DNA of 64,000 bases from Ramlibacter henchirensis (GCF_004682015.1 NZ_SMLM01000002.1:372001-436000), one strand, 5' to 3'; positions 11,901 to 20,335 are shown, numbered from the stretch's first letter. The notes: a model not told the origin generated them from the letters alone. Numbers and translations: made by a program.

Positions 11901-12652
11901 TCATCAGCCCACTGCGCCCACGGCGCCTTCAACTCGCCGAGCCGCCGGGTCGACGCTTCGCGTGCCTCCAGCAAGGCCCGCGCGGGCTCCGGAGCTTCTG
12001 CCAACTGGCCCACGTGCGGCAGCAGCTTCATCAGCCGCTCGCGCAGGACGTCCGGCCCGCCCCACCACTCGCGCACCCGCTGCGCATCCTCCAGCGGCAG
12101 CGGATAGAAGAACGTGCGCCAGTAGTCGCGCACCGCCTCGTCGAGCAGCTCGCGCTGGTCGGCCTGCAAGGTCTGCGTGAACAGGCTTCCGCTGTCGAAC
12201 GCGTGCTCGCGCAGCATCCGGTAGCACCAGCCGTGGATCGTGGACACCGCGGCCTCGTCCATCCACTCGGCCGCCAGCTGCAGGCGGCGCGCGCACGCGG
12301 GCCATTCCTGCGGCGGGTAGGCGGCGCGCAGGTCGTGCAGCAGGTCCTGGCCGGGCTCGCGCGGCTCGACCTGGGCCGCGTCGCGGCGAAACGCTTGCGC
12401 AGCGTCGGCGAGCCGCGCGCGGATGCGATCGCGCAGCTCCTGCGTGGCCGCCTCGGTGAAGGTGACGACCAGGATCTCCGGCGGCGTCAGCGGGCCGGCC
12501 GCGGCTTCGCCGCCATGGCCCAGCACCAGCCGCAGGTAGAGCGCGGCGATCGTGAACGTCTTGCCGGTGCCGGCGCTGGCCTCGATCAGCGCGTTGCGGC
12601 CGAACGGCAGCGTGAGCGGATCCAAAGGGCGGGGCAGTGCTGCGCTCGTCAC
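8987..12652 (-). CDS. recB: Exodeoxyribonuclease V beta subunit (RecB helicase-nuclease)
   Basis: The 1221-residue subunit carries the 3'-5' helicase and the only nuclease centre of RecBCD. Visible motifs are Walker A ASAGTGKTFTIAALYL near residue 25, the helicase motif VDEFQDTDPVQY, and the C-terminal nuclease motif YVADYKSNWLG containing the catalytic Asp and Lys. The GTG at 12652 is chosen because its last bases overlap the recC stop as GTGA; the frame runs further upstream only inside recC. Length agrees with RecB of proteobacteria (about 1180-1250). Confidence 0.96.
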   Translation of the reverse strand: MTSAALPRPLDPLTLPFGRNALIEASAGTGKTFTIAALYLRLVLGHGGEAAAGPLTPPEILVVTFTEAATQELRDRIRARLADAAQAFRRDAAQVEPREPGQDLLHDLRAAYPPQEWPACARRLQLAAEWMDEAAVSTIHGWCYRMLREHAFDSGSLFTQTLQADQRELLDEAVRDYWRTFFYPLPLEDAQRVREWWGGPDVLRERLMKLLPHVGQLAEAPEPARALLEAREASTRRLGELKAPWAQWADELRGLLERACAARQVDGKKLQPRYFNEWLDRFAAWARNEDLWPVAEDKKVWGRLTPRGLADAWKSGTPFDHPGLAAIEALPAELRSLPDGRDRVLTHAARWVAGRLAKEQRRRAEMGFDDLLTQLHRALHDPANGERLAALIRRQFPVALVDEFQDTDPVQYGIFRRIYGDTPDASMVLIGDPKQAIYAFRGADIYTYLAARRDMAGRLFTLGTNHRSSQEMVDAVNHLFGLAERRAGPGAFLFRDASQDPLPFLPVGARGRKERWQVQGADAPALTAWCHDPGGRAPKASEYREAMAGACAGEIVRLLNLAKQGGQAGFVDQHGAPQPLRPRDIAVLVNNRIEAACVRHALRSRGVRSVYLSESDTVFRTASAGELQRLLQACAEPDDPRRLRAALGTRLLALDWAALERLNQDELHWEERLQQFHEYRRQWRRQGVLPMLRRLLHDFGVPARLLAQDDERQLTDVLHLSELLQHASTLLQGEHALVRWLAEQREDDLVTAEERQLRLESDADLLKVVTVHKSKGLEYPLVFLPFAVACRREEGNSPPLRWHDEYGAVRLELAPDAQAVQRADLERLGEDLRKLYVAMTRARHATWIGLAPAEAWANTAIGWLLGEGREVAPGQLRPLLENAFAGCDAVAVATPQLESDESYAAATRPPLVPGEELHAKAQRERWWISSYSRLLAGSANTAAPQTPEEANYLEEEGEEAAPAANAGGADAGSLHAFPRGAAAGTFLHGLLEWAGRERFESVAAAPQGLQAQLARRCRPAPWSVHEATLRDWLAAWLRTPLDLFPLAPGSMPVAPAALRAYQVEMEFWIGASGVNVAALDALVTRHTLGGLARPPVAPQQLNGMLKGFIDLVFEHEGRYYVADYKSNWLGPNDAAYTPRAMRDEVLGKRYELQYALYLFALHRLLRSRLPDYDYDRHVGGAVYLFLRGHAGAGQGLHMERPPRELIEAMDRLFAGHAAEAA

Positions 12653-15600
12653 TCGCTTCCCCCGTTCGTGGGCGGCGTGCCCACCGCATCGCTGACCGGT
12701 TGCAGCAGCTCTCGCACCCACTCCCTGAACTCGTCACCGGCCCAGAGCGATTCGAAATCGGGATGGGCGCGCTGCAAGGCATCGGCGCCGCCTCGCCTGT
12801 TCCCCTTCGCGTCCGGCTCGACCTGAGTGCGATAGCAATCGCGCGCGGCTTCCTCCGCGGCCGCCTCATCGCCGCGTTCCAGCTTGCGCATCCACGCCGC
12901 CGCCACCTGCACGTCGAACGGCAGCGGCCTGCGCATGCCCTCCTGCCAGGCCCGCAGCACCGCGTCCCAGTGCTTTTGCACTTCGGCAGGCGCGAGCGGC
13001 TGGAAGCGGGCCGTGCCCGCCTTGCTCAGCACGATGGTCGTGAGCGGCTCGCCATCCAGGTGCCCGGCCAGGTGCGCCACCCAGTGCGGCACCAGGCGTT
13101 CGTACCGCCAGCAGCCCTTGTCCACGATGCCGCTGTAGTCGAGCACGAGCCGGGCGCGCCGGCCCGAGCCATCGCTGCGCAACGCGTCGAGCCAGTCCTC
13201 GACCGGCAGCGGCTCGTCCTGCGCGACAGGTTCATCGTCCAGTCGCTGCGGCCATTCGGCGAGCACCCGCGCATAGCCCTCGAACAGCCGCTCCATGGGC
13301 TCCATCAACTCGTCCCGGACCTGCCGCGCGAAAGCCCCATGGGGCAACTCGCCGCGCCGCGAGATGCGCTCCAGTTGCGCACGCATCGCGTCCTCGCGCG
13401 GCAAACCGCGGTCCACGGCCGTGCGCTGCACGCGGATCAACTCGCCCTGCAGCGTCCAGTTCTGCAGCCCGTCGATCACGAAGGGTTCCTCGTCCTCCGC
13501 CACCGGGTCGTCGTCGCGGAACGCGACGTTCAGCCGCTGTTCGAGGAACGCGCGCGCGGGATGCTTGAGCAGGTCACCGAGCTTCTTGAGCGTGAGCGGC
13601 TGCGTGGGAACCAGGGGCGGCAGCAGCTCAGTCCCGGCTCTCGCCACGGCCGGTTCAAGACTCGAGCGCCACTCGCGCGCATAGCTGAAAAGCCGCGGCG
13701 TGCCGCCGTCGAAGTACGCGGGATGGAACGGCTGCAACCGGTGCTCGACCGTGATCGCCGCCAGCAGCTGCGCGCCTGCGTTCGTTTCATCGCGCGCACG
13801 CGACATCGACCATCCCGCGGCGATGTGGTCGCGCAGCTGCGCCACCAGCACCGAAGGCGGGCGCTCCTGGTTGTCCTGCGCACTGCGGCCGACCCAGCTG
13901 ATGTGCAGGTGCTCGCGCGCGGACAGCAGCGCCTCGAGGAACAGGTAGCGGTCGTCCTCGCGCCGCGACCGGTCGCCGGGCCGGTGGTCGCCCGTCATCA
14001 GGTCGAAGTCCATCGGCGTGCGGCTGCGCGGATAGTCGCCGTCGTTCATCCCGAGCAGCGCCACCCAGCGGAACGGGATCGCACGCATCGGCATCAGCGA
14101 AGCGAAGGTGACGCCGCCCGCAAAGAAAGGCTGCTGCAGCGCCGGCGGCTCCAGCGCCGACATCCAGTGCTCGCGCACGACGGACAACGGCAGCGGCTCG
14201 TGGAGTCCGGCGCCGGCGCAGGTCTGCTCCCAATCGTCGAGCGCCGTTCGCGCGCGCAGCAGGGTGAGGCCTTCCGCACTGCCATCCGGCGCAACGAAAA
14301 AATCATCGAGAAGGCTCCGCAACCGCGCCGCCCACACCGCCGGCGGGGCCGGCTCGCGCAGCGCGCGCCAGAGCGCTTCCAGAGACTGCGCCAGCCGCAC
14401 CAGCGGGCCGAGCAACGCGGCTTCGAGCCCGCCCACCTCCTGCATCGGCTCGATGCCGTTCCAGGCCTCGCCCGCCCCGACCGCGTACCCCAGCACCATG
14501 CGGCGCAAGCCGAAGGCCCAGCTGTTCTGTTCGAGTCCCGCCGGCAGCCCGAGCGACTCGCGGTGGTCCGCGTGCAGGCCCCAGCGCACGCCCGCCGCGT
14601 CCAGCCACTGACGCAGCAGCGGCAACTGCTCCTCGGCGATGCCGAAGCGTTCGCGCAGCGCCGGCACCTGCAGCAGGTCCAGCACTTCGCCGGCCGCGAT
14701 GCGCGACTGCGGCAAGGAGAGCAGGTGGTCCAGCGCGGCCAGCAGCGGCTCGCGCATCCGCTGGCTCTGGTCCGAAAGCCCGAACGGGATGTGGCGGTCG
14801 TCGTCCGGCTCCACGAGGCCGAACACCGCCTGCACGTGCGCGGCGTAATCGGCCACGTCGGGCACCATCACGATCACGTCGCGCGGCCGCAGGGTCGGGT
14901 CGGCGGTGAAGGCGGCGAGCAGCTGGTCGTGCAGCACCTCCACCTCGCGCTGCCGGCCATGCGCAACGTGGAACGTGATGGATGCGTCCTGCGCCGGGTC
15001 CACCGCCGGCCAGAGCTCGCGCGTCTCGCCCAGCGGCCGCAGCTCGCGGATGTCGTCCTGCAGCTGTCGCAGCAGCGTGTCCTGCGGCCCGGCCTCGAAC
15101 AGGTCGACCCTCTGGCCGATCGCCACGAAGCGGCCGCTGTATTGCGCGGGCTGGTCGTAGTCGTCCAGCAGCCGGATGAAGTCGCGCCCCTGGCGCCCCC
15201 AAGCGGCCAGGAGCGGATGCGTGATCAGGTGCAGCGCGTCGTCGCGAGGCTCGCCGCGCAGCCCGGGACGCCGCGCCTGCCGCCGCGCGCGGTGCAGGTC
15301 CTGCTCCGCCACGATGTGCGACCAGTCGTGCTCGCACGGGTTGTGCACGCACAGCAGCACCTGCGACCAGCGCGATGCGGCATGCAGCACCTCCAGCACC
15401 TGGCGCGGCAGCGTCGAGATGCCGAAAACCGTGATGCGGCGAGCCAGGCCCGCGGGCGGCGGCCCTTGCCACGTGGCCACGGTTTCGAGGAAGCGGCGGT
15501 GCACCTCCGCGCGGCTGCCCGCCGCGCCCTCGGGGCCCACGTCGGCCAGCAGTTCGCGCCACAGCTGCGGCTGCCAGCGAACCGCATCGGGCACGGGCTG

Positions 15601-16197
15601 CCCGCGGCCGTCGGCGCGCGGCAGCACGTCGTGGCCCGCCCCCCAGCGCGCCAGCCAGTCGGCCCGGTAGACCTGGTACTGGTCCAGCAGGTCGGCCAGG
15701 CGCAGCGCGAGCTGGTGGCGCTTGCGCAAATCGTCGTCGTCGCGCAGGAAGCGGCGCAGGGGTTCGAACTCGGGGCGCTCCAGCAGCGCCGGCAGCAGCC
15801 GCATCAGCCTCCACGACAGCAGCGCCTTGTCGAAAGGCGACTCGGCGGGCACGCGATCGCGGCCCAGCACCGCCCGATACACGTCCCACAGCGCGCGCGC
15901 GGGCAGCGCGGTCGTGAGTGCGGCGGCGATGCCCGCGCCGCCGTGGGCCGGGTCCGCCGCGAGCGACAGTTTGAGCCATTGCGCGATGCCGTTGCTTTGC
16001 ACCAGCACCAGCTCGTTCTCCAGCGGCGCGAGCGGATGGCCGCGCATCCAGGCCAGCATCAGGTCGCGCAGCGATTCGGGCCGGTTGCCGTGGACGACCA
16101 TGAAGCCGCCGCTCCACCCCTGGGCAGCGGGCGCGTCGAAGTCGAACGCGGCTTGCGCGCTGTCAGCGGATGGAGGGGCGGATCGGCGCCGGGTCAT
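12649..16197 (-). CDS. recC: Exodeoxyribonuclease V gamma subunit (RecC)
   Basis: The 1182-residue RecC recognises Chi and separates the two strands within RecBCD; its helicase and nuclease folds are catalytically dead. The N-terminus VVHGNRPESLRDLMLAWM and the segments IAQWLKLSLA and TVFGISTLP are typical of RecC. It is the first gene of a three-gene unit recC-recB-recD joined by 4-bp overlaps, the betaproteobacterial order. No LexA-like site was seen just upstream, and the operon appears to start within the 180 bp before 16197. Confidence 0.95.
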   Translation of the reverse strand: MTRRRSAPPSADSAQAAFDFDAPAAQGWSGGFMVVHGNRPESLRDLMLAWMRGHPLAPLENELVLVQSNGIAQWLKLSLAADPAHGGAGIAAALTTALPARALWDVYRAVLGRDRVPAESPFDKALLSWRLMRLLPALLERPEFEPLRRFLRDDDDLRKRHQLALRLADLLDQYQVYRADWLARWGAGHDVLPRADGRGQPVPDAVRWQPQLWRELLADVGPEGAAGSRAEVHRRFLETVATWQGPPPAGLARRITVFGISTLPRQVLEVLHAASRWSQVLLCVHNPCEHDWSHIVAEQDLHRARRQARRPGLRGEPRDDALHLITHPLLAAWGRQGRDFIRLLDDYDQPAQYSGRFVAIGQRVDLFEAGPQDTLLRQLQDDIRELRPLGETRELWPAVDPAQDASITFHVAHGRQREVEVLHDQLLAAFTADPTLRPRDVIVMVPDVADYAAHVQAVFGLVEPDDDRHIPFGLSDQSQRMREPLLAALDHLLSLPQSRIAAGEVLDLLQVPALRERFGIAEEQLPLLRQWLDAAGVRWGLHADHRESLGLPAGLEQNSWAFGLRRMVLGYAVGAGEAWNGIEPMQEVGGLEAALLGPLVRLAQSLEALWRALREPAPPAVWAARLRSLLDDFFVAPDGSAEGLTLLRARTALDDWEQTCAGAGLHEPLPLSVVREHWMSALEPPALQQPFFAGGVTFASLMPMRAIPFRWVALLGMNDGDYPRSRTPMDFDLMTGDHRPGDRSRREDDRYLFLEALLSAREHLHISWVGRSAQDNQERPPSVLVAQLRDHIAAGWSMSRARDETNAGAQLLAAITVEHRLQPFHPAYFDGGTPRLFSYAREWRSSLEPAVARAGTELLPPLVPTQPLTLKKLGDLLKHPARAFLEQRLNVAFRDDDPVAEDEEPFVIDGLQNWTLQGELIRVQRTAVDRGLPREDAMRAQLERISRRGELPHGAFARQVRDELMEPMERLFEGYARVLAEWPQRLDDEPVAQDEPLPVEDWLDALRSDGSGRRARLVLDYSGIVDKGCWRYERLVPHWVAHLAGHLDGEPLTTIVLSKAGTARFQPLAPAEVQKHWDAVLRAWQEGMRRPLPFDVQVAAAWMRKLERGDEAAAEEAARDCYRTQVEPDAKGNRRGGADALQRAHPDFESLWAGDEFREWVRELLQPVSDAVGTPPTNGGSE

Positions 16198-16376
16198 CGC
16201 GGGCGCTCCGCGGAAGGGATCAGCCGGATCGTCGCTGGAGAAAAGGGCATCGCGGGAACGAACTCGAGCGCCGCTTGCGGCGCCCGGGCATCGTACCCGC
16301 TCGTGCGGGGCAGGGATCCGGCGTCAGGATGGCGATTCGGTCGGCGCGCGCATTCGTTGGCGCGAAAGCGCCGGCG

Positions 16377-16523
16377 TCACCACCAAAGCGACAGCATCAG
16401 GGCCGCCCAGGCGATCACTGCACCGGCGATGCCGACCTTGAAATACGGCGTGCCCACCAGGCCGGCATCTTCGGCCCCGAAGTCGGCGCTGCGGGGAACA
16501 AACCGGTCGTGTGCGTCGAACAT
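16377..16523 (-). CDS. Small single-pass membrane protein, 48 aa
   Basis: A short reading frame encodes 48 residues: an acidic N-terminal half (MFDAHDRFVPRSADFGAEDA) and a C-terminal membrane helix ending in WW. AGGAG eight bases before the ATG at 16523 supports that start over the ATG two codons earlier. The function is unknown. A GTCCTAC motif lies 52 nt upstream in the sense orientation, as for four other short genes in this window. The mixed polar/hydrophobic design resembles the small protein at 44597-44755, though the sequences are not clearly homologous. Confidence 0.6.
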   Translation of the reverse strand: MFDAHDRFVPRSADFGAEDAGLVGTPYFKVGIAGAVIAWAALMLSLWW

Positions 16524-16575
16524 GGCCATCTCTCCTGGATGGCATCCATGCTTGCAGCGGCGCGCATTGGCTCAG

Positions 16576-16582
16576 GTAGGAC
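16576..16582 (-). promoter_or_regulatory. GTCCTAC motif upstream of small membrane protein gene
   Basis: GTCCTAC reads on the minus strand 52 nt before the ATG at 16523. It is one of five sense-oriented copies upstream of short genes in the window and may be a promoter -10 region or an operator. Confidence 0.35.
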
Positions 16583-16640
16583 GAAGCTGGCGAGCGCCGT
16601 GCGAAAACCCGTGCAGCCCGACGGCAGGGCCCGGGGCGCC

Positions 16641-16647
16641 GTCCTAC
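16641..16647 (+). promoter_or_regulatory. GTCCTAC motif upstream of hypothetical gene at 16694
   Basis: GTCCTACAC reads on the plus strand, ending 46 nt before the ATG at 16694. It matches the copy at 44556 over nine bases. Confidence 0.35.
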
Positions 16648-16693
16648 ACGCGGACTGCCGTGTTGCTGCCCCGGCCACCCCGCCGCGCTTGCC

Positions 16694-16969
16694 ATGATCC
16701 CGGCGGTGAACCAACCCATCACCCCCACTGAAAGCCAGCTGCTGGCGAACCTGCTGCTCGCCAGCGGCCGCGACCCCGCCAGCTTCAGCGCAGTGGTCCA
16801 GCCGGATGGGCTCGTGCGTGTGTCGGGCCCGAAGGGCACGGCTTTCTACCCGCGCGACAGCTGGTTCACGCGCTTTTCGCGCCACCTCGACAAGTCGTTC
16901 TTCGATCCGGAAGTGCCGCCGCCGGCCGGACCGAGGGTCGAGCGCAAGGGGACTGCTTCGCTCTGCTGA
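16694..16969 (+). CDS. Hypothetical protein, 91 aa
   Basis: This 91-residue protein is not recognised. It is soluble, with a helical N-terminus (about residues 11-25) and a central stretch rich in aromatic residues (TAFYPRDSWFTRFSRHLDKS). No good ribosome binding site precedes the ATG; an in-frame GTG four codons later is an alternative. It lies between divergent small genes and has the GTCCTAC motif upstream, which supports it being expressed and probably stress-related by association. Confidence 0.55.
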   Translation: MIPAVNQPITPTESQLLANLLLASGRDPASFSAVVQPDGLVRVSGPKGTAFYPRDSWFTRFSRHLDKSFFDPEVPPPAGPRVERKGTASLC

Positions 16970-17143
16970 TGAGCGCGGCCCGCCGGCTCGTTCGAGTCCG
17001 GACGTCCGCAGCTGTAAACCGGTCCGCGCGCCGCACGTTGCTTGAGTGCGCGCGCGAAGCAGCCCAGGCACTAGTCCGATCGAGCCAAGCCGCGCGACCG
17101 CGTCCGACATTGCCGAGCGTTTGCGCTGCTGAGAATCCATCGC

Positions 17144-17401
17144 ATGACCACCTTGCAAGAAGCACAAGCCTCGATCCGCCGCGTGCTGCGAGACCATGGC
17201 CGCCTGACCACCGATCCCGAGAAGCTGCCGGCCGACGCCGATCTGGCCCAGTGCGGCATGACATCGAATGCGAGGGTGAACGTGATGCTCGCGCTCGAAG
17301 GCGAGTTCGAAGTCGAGTTCCCCGAGTACATGGTCCGGCGAAACGTGTTCCGCAGCATCGCGTCGATCGAACGCGCGCTGCGCGAGCTGATCGCCGACTG
17401 A
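17144..17401 (+). CDS. Acyl carrier protein-like protein
   Basis: The 85-residue acidic protein has the length and helix pattern of acyl carrier proteins. The phosphopantetheine site is recognisable as CGMTSNARVNVMLALE: Ser41 takes the place of the Ser in the usual DSL motif, with Thr before and Asn after it. The following EGEFEVEFPEYM matches helix III of ACPs. No synthase, acyltransferase or phosphopantetheinyl transferase gene is near, so the acyl substrate and partner are unknown. It precedes tRNA-Thr. Confidence 0.75.
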   Translation: MTTLQEAQASIRRVLRDHGRLTTDPEKLPADADLAQCGMTSNARVNVMLALEGEFEVEFPEYMVRRNVFRSIASIERALRELIAD

Positions 17402-17432
17402 CGCACGCGGCGGGAGCGCAGCAGCCCGACGC

Positions 17433-17438
17433 TATAAT
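17433..17438 (+). promoter_or_regulatory. -10 box of tRNA-Thr promoter
   Basis: A perfect TATAAT lies 15 nt before the first base of tRNA-Thr. No clear -35 hexamer is seen at 16-18 nt spacing. Confidence 0.6.
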
Positions 17439-17453
17439 CCCGCGCTTCGGTAC

Positions 17454-17529
17454 GCCGGAGTAGCTCAGTCGGTAGAGCAGCTCATTCGTAATGAGAAGGT
17501 CGGGGGTTCGATTCCTCTCTCCGGCACCA
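17454..17529 (+). tRNA. tRNA-Thr (anticodon CGT)
   Basis: The 76-nt cloverleaf has a perfect acceptor stem (GCCGGAG/CTCCGGC), a D arm (GCTC...GAGC), an anticodon loop TTCGTAA with anticodon CGT, a T arm with GGTTCGATTCC, discriminator A and an encoded CCA end. It decodes ACG. Confidence 0.97.
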
Positions 17530-17537
17530 GACAGAAG

Positions 17538-17567
17538 AAGGCCGCCAGTGGCAACGCTGGCGGCCTT
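17538..17567 (+). terminator. Terminator hairpin after tRNA-Thr
   Basis: A perfect 11-bp inverted repeat (AAGGCCGCCAG / CTGGCGGCCTT) with an 8-nt loop starts 9 nt after the tRNA. The T-run behind it is weak on both strands. It separates the tRNA from the convergent copper-oxidase gene and may serve both. Confidence 0.7.
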
Positions 17568-17594
17568 CGCGTTTGTTGCGCCGCAGGCGGCGCC

Positions 17595-19205
17595 TCAGCA
17601 CGCGTACGGCGCCCAGTAGTAGGTGCTGATCGTCGGCGTATAGCCCGGGTTGGCGAACTTGGCGATGTACAGCGAGCCGCTGTAGCTGACGATCGACCCG
17701 GCCGCGTACGGCCGCCCCTGCACCCATGCGGGATAGCTGCAGCTTCCGCTTCCCGGCGTCGCAGAACCCGTCGCCACCGGCTGGGACGCGCCCGTCCCAC
17801 CAACCTGCACGATGCTGCCCACCGAAGGCACGCCGCTCGTGTCGACGAGGAACAGCATGTACATGCCCGGCGGCGCGAGGTTGGCATTGGCCGGCGCGGT
17901 GATGTCCAGCGAGCCAGTGCCCGCGGTGAACGGCAGCACGTTCAGGCGCTGGTCCATGTTGAACGCGTGCGTCACCGACGACAGCCTTATCAAGCTGACT
18001 TTGCCGATGCCTGCCGCTTGCGCGCTCTGCACGGTGAACCGCTGGCCATACGCGAGTTGCGCCGGCACGCCGCTCATGGCGGGGCGCGCGCCCTTGAACA
18101 GGTACGGCGGCGAGAAGATCTCGACGTCGGGCACCACGGAAGCGGCGCCTCTCTCGCCTCCCATAACCGCCACCCGCCCGTCCGGCAGGAGCAGCGCCGC
18201 GGAGTGGTACAGCCGCGGGACGGTGCCGCTGGCCAGCGTGGTCCACGCTTCGGTGGCGGGGTTCCACAGTTCGGCCGACAGCACGGGTGTGTTGGGGTTG
18301 TTGTGGCCCGGTCCGGAGGTTCCGCCGGTCACGAGCACTGTGCCATCGGGAAGGATCGTACTGTTGAGGTGGCGCCGCGCGACGGACATCGGCGCGACCG
18401 TGCGCCAGGCGGGTGACGGTGAGTTCAGGTCGATCACCTCCGCCGAGGCCTGCGGCGGATCGCCGCCGCCGGCCACCAGGATCTTTCCGTCCGCGTACAA
18501 GGCCGCCGTGCCGTAGTCGCGCCAGCCGCCGTTGCGGTTGGCGACGAACGACCAGTTGCCGGTGCCGCTCGTGTCCAGCGAGCGCGTGAACGTGCTCGGC
18601 CCGACATCGATCACGCGTCCGTCCGGCGCGACGAACATCATCGGGTACATCGGCTGCGCCAGCTGCGCGCTGGTGAGGTTGCGCCAGCTGTTCGTGGCGG
18701 GCTGGTACACCTGCGGCAGCGTGTTCATGCTCATCGAGGTGTCCATCGATCCCGCCACGACCAGCGCATCGCCGTCGGGAAGCATCGTCACGGTCGGGTA
18801 CCAGCGTCCCGCATTCATGTCGGGCGCAGGCGTCCAGCTGTTGGTGCGCGGGTCGTACACCGAGGCCTTGGCCAGCCCGACGAAATCGGCGATGTGGCCG
18901 CCGGCCAGCAGCACGCGGCCGTCCGCCAGCAAGCCGTGGCCGGCGCAGAACAGGTCGTAGCCGGGGCTCGGCAGAACGTCGGCGGACTGGGTGATCGGGT
19001 CCCAGAGGGTCTGCGTGCTGTTTCGTCCGAACATCGCGATCCGCCCGTTCGGCAGGTACACGTTGTGGACCGGCGAGATCGGCAGGTTCTGCACCTTCGT
19101 CCACTCGCCGGTGACGTTCGCCTGCGCGAAGACGTCGCCGACGCCGATGAAGGAAAGGGATGCGGTGGCCAGCAGCCCGGCCGGGAGCGCGCGCAGGGCT
19201 TTCAT
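17595..19205 (-). CDS. Galactose oxidase/glyoxal oxidase-like copper-radical oxidase with C-terminal carbohydrate-binding module
   Basis: The 536-residue secreted protein (signal peptide 1-28, cut after VFAQA) has kelch-type repeats (DGRVLLAGG, DGTVLVTGG, DGRVAVMGG) and a DUF1929-like C-terminal domain. All catalytic positions of galactose oxidase can be assigned: C87 (DLFCAGHG), Y136 (GRWYPT), Y333-H334 (RLYHSAA) and H413 (VTHAFNMDQR). These build the Cys-Tyr radical copper site that oxidises alcohols or aldehydes to aldehydes or acids plus H2O2. The last 50 residues resemble a CBM5/12 chitin-binding module (WVQGRPYAAGSIVSYSGSLY). Its ATG overlaps the upstream HAF gene stop as ATGA. The substrate is not predictable. 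Confidence 0.9.
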   Translation of the reverse strand: MKALRALPAGLLATASLSFIGVGDVFAQANVTGEWTKVQNLPISPVHNVYLPNGRIAMFGRNSTQTLWDPITQSADVLPSPGYDLFCAGHGLLADGRVLLAGGHIADFVGLAKASVYDPRTNSWTPAPDMNAGRWYPTVTMLPDGDALVVAGSMDTSMSMNTLPQVYQPATNSWRNLTSAQLAQPMYPMMFVAPDGRVIDVGPSTFTRSLDTSGTGNWSFVANRNGGWRDYGTAALYADGKILVAGGGDPPQASAEVIDLNSPSPAWRTVAPMSVARRHLNSTILPDGTVLVTGGTSGPGHNNPNTPVLSAELWNPATEAWTTLASGTVPRLYHSAALLLPDGRVAVMGGERGAASVVPDVEIFSPPYLFKGARPAMSGVPAQLAYGQRFTVQSAQAAGIGKVSLIRLSSVTHAFNMDQRLNVLPFTAGTGSLDITAPANANLAPPGMYMLFLVDTSGVPSVGSIVQVGGTGASQPVATGSATPGSGSCSYPAWVQGRPYAAGSIVSYSGSLYIAKFANPGYTPTISTYYWAPYAC

Positions 19206-20335
19206 GGCCGCACCGGGCGCAGCAGGAAGACGCGCACCGGACCGTGGGCGTGAGTGTGGGCGGGGCCCCCCGCGTGCGCATGCGCGCCCGCGGGCTCGTG
19301 GGGGGAAGCTTCGTGGCCGACCGCCACGATGGCGCCCGCGTTGTTGATGCCGGTCGCCTTGGTCAGCACCATCCTCGTCAACGCGACGAGGCTGTTGAGG
19401 TCCCGCATGCCGCCGGAGCGCGTCCACACGAAGGCGCGATGGCCGGCGGCGCTGCCGGTCGTGCCGACCACGGCGCCGGCGTCGTTGATGCCCAGGGCTT
19501 CGCTCGAGTCGCCACCCGGCAGCGCGCCGAGCGGGGTCACCTCGCCGCTGGCCGCCCACACGGCCGCATGGCGCAGCGTCCCTGCGGAGTTGGCCGTGTA
19601 GCCGGCCGCCTCGCCGCGGGCGTTGACGGCGAACGCTTCGCCGGCCACGTCGCCCGGGATCAGTTGAAGCGAGCGGGCCGGTTGGCCGCGCGGCCACGCC
19701 ACCGGCAATCGTCCGGCCGCAGCGGTCACCACGCCGGCCACATCGCCCGTGCCGGAGATGTCGTTCGCCCGGCTGGCCAGCGCTCCCGCGGGAGCCGGCA
19801 AGGCGATCGGCTTGCCGGTGGCGTCCCAGAGCACCGCGCGCTCGCCGCTCGCGCCGCTGGAAAAGCCCACCGCTTCGCCCAGGTTGTTGATGCCGAACGC
19901 CACGCTGGCGTTGTCGCCCGCGAGCGGCGGCAGTTCCTTGACTCCGCCCGAGCGCGAGCCCATGAACGCGCGCACGGCGGTCCCGTTGTTCGCGCTGCCG
20001 ACGAAGACGCCGTGGTCGTTGATGGCGAACACCGTCGGGTCTTCGCGGTCGCCGAGCCCTTCGATGTCCTGGGGGATGGCGCCCGCTTCGAAGACAAGGC
20101 CGCGGCGCGCACCGCTGTCGCGCGCGTCCTCCCGGCGTCCTGTCCCCCCGACATGGCCCTGGAGGTTGGGTCCGCGCACCACCGGGACCTGCGCCTGCGT
20201 GAGGGCGCCGAGGTCGACGAGGGTGTAGGAGGGAGCGGCTGCGGCGGTGATCGCGCCCGCCGTCAGCGCCAGGAAAACGAACACCGTCCGGACCCAAGGA
20301 CCGGAGCCCCGTACTGCAGGCCTTCGCATGTCCAC
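19202..20335 (-). CDS. HAF-repeat protein with His-rich C-terminus
   Basis: The 377-residue exported protein (signal peptide about 15-34) consists of repeats of the extracellular HAF type (AFGINNLGEAVGFSSG, ALGINDAGAVVGTTGS, FAVNARGEAAGYTANS). The function of HAF proteins is not established. Residues about 345-365 are unusual: HEPAGAHAHAGGPAHTHAHG, with several closely spaced His, a plausible metal-binding tail. The stop overlaps the start of the copper-radical oxidase (ATGA), so the two are translationally coupled and probably act together outside the cytoplasm; copper supply by the His tail is a guess. Confidence 0.8.
   Translation of the reverse strand: MDMRRPAVRGSGPWVRTVFVFLALTAGAITAAAAPSYTLVDLGALTQAQVPVVRGPNLQGHVGGTGRREDARDSGARRGLVFEAGAIPQDIEGLGDREDPTVFAINDHGVFVGSANNGTAVRAFMGSRSGGVKELPPLAGDNASVAFGINNLGEAVGFSSGASGERAVLWDATGKPIALPAPAGALASRANDISGTGDVAGVVTAAAGRLPVAWPRGQPARSLQLIPGDVAGEAFAVNARGEAAGYTANSAGTLRHAAVWAASGEVTPLGALPGGDSSEALGINDAGAVVGTTGSAAGHRAFVWTRSGGMRDLNSLVALTRMVLTKATGINNAGAIVAVGHEASPHEPAGAHAHAGGPAHTHAHGPVRVFLLRPVRP

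Noticed and set aside
12637-16731. A 1364-codon open frame on the plus strand opposite recC
   Set aside because: It is the antisense shadow of recC in GC-rich DNA; composition is Arg/His/Pro/Gln-rich with no motif, while the minus strand encodes a full RecC.
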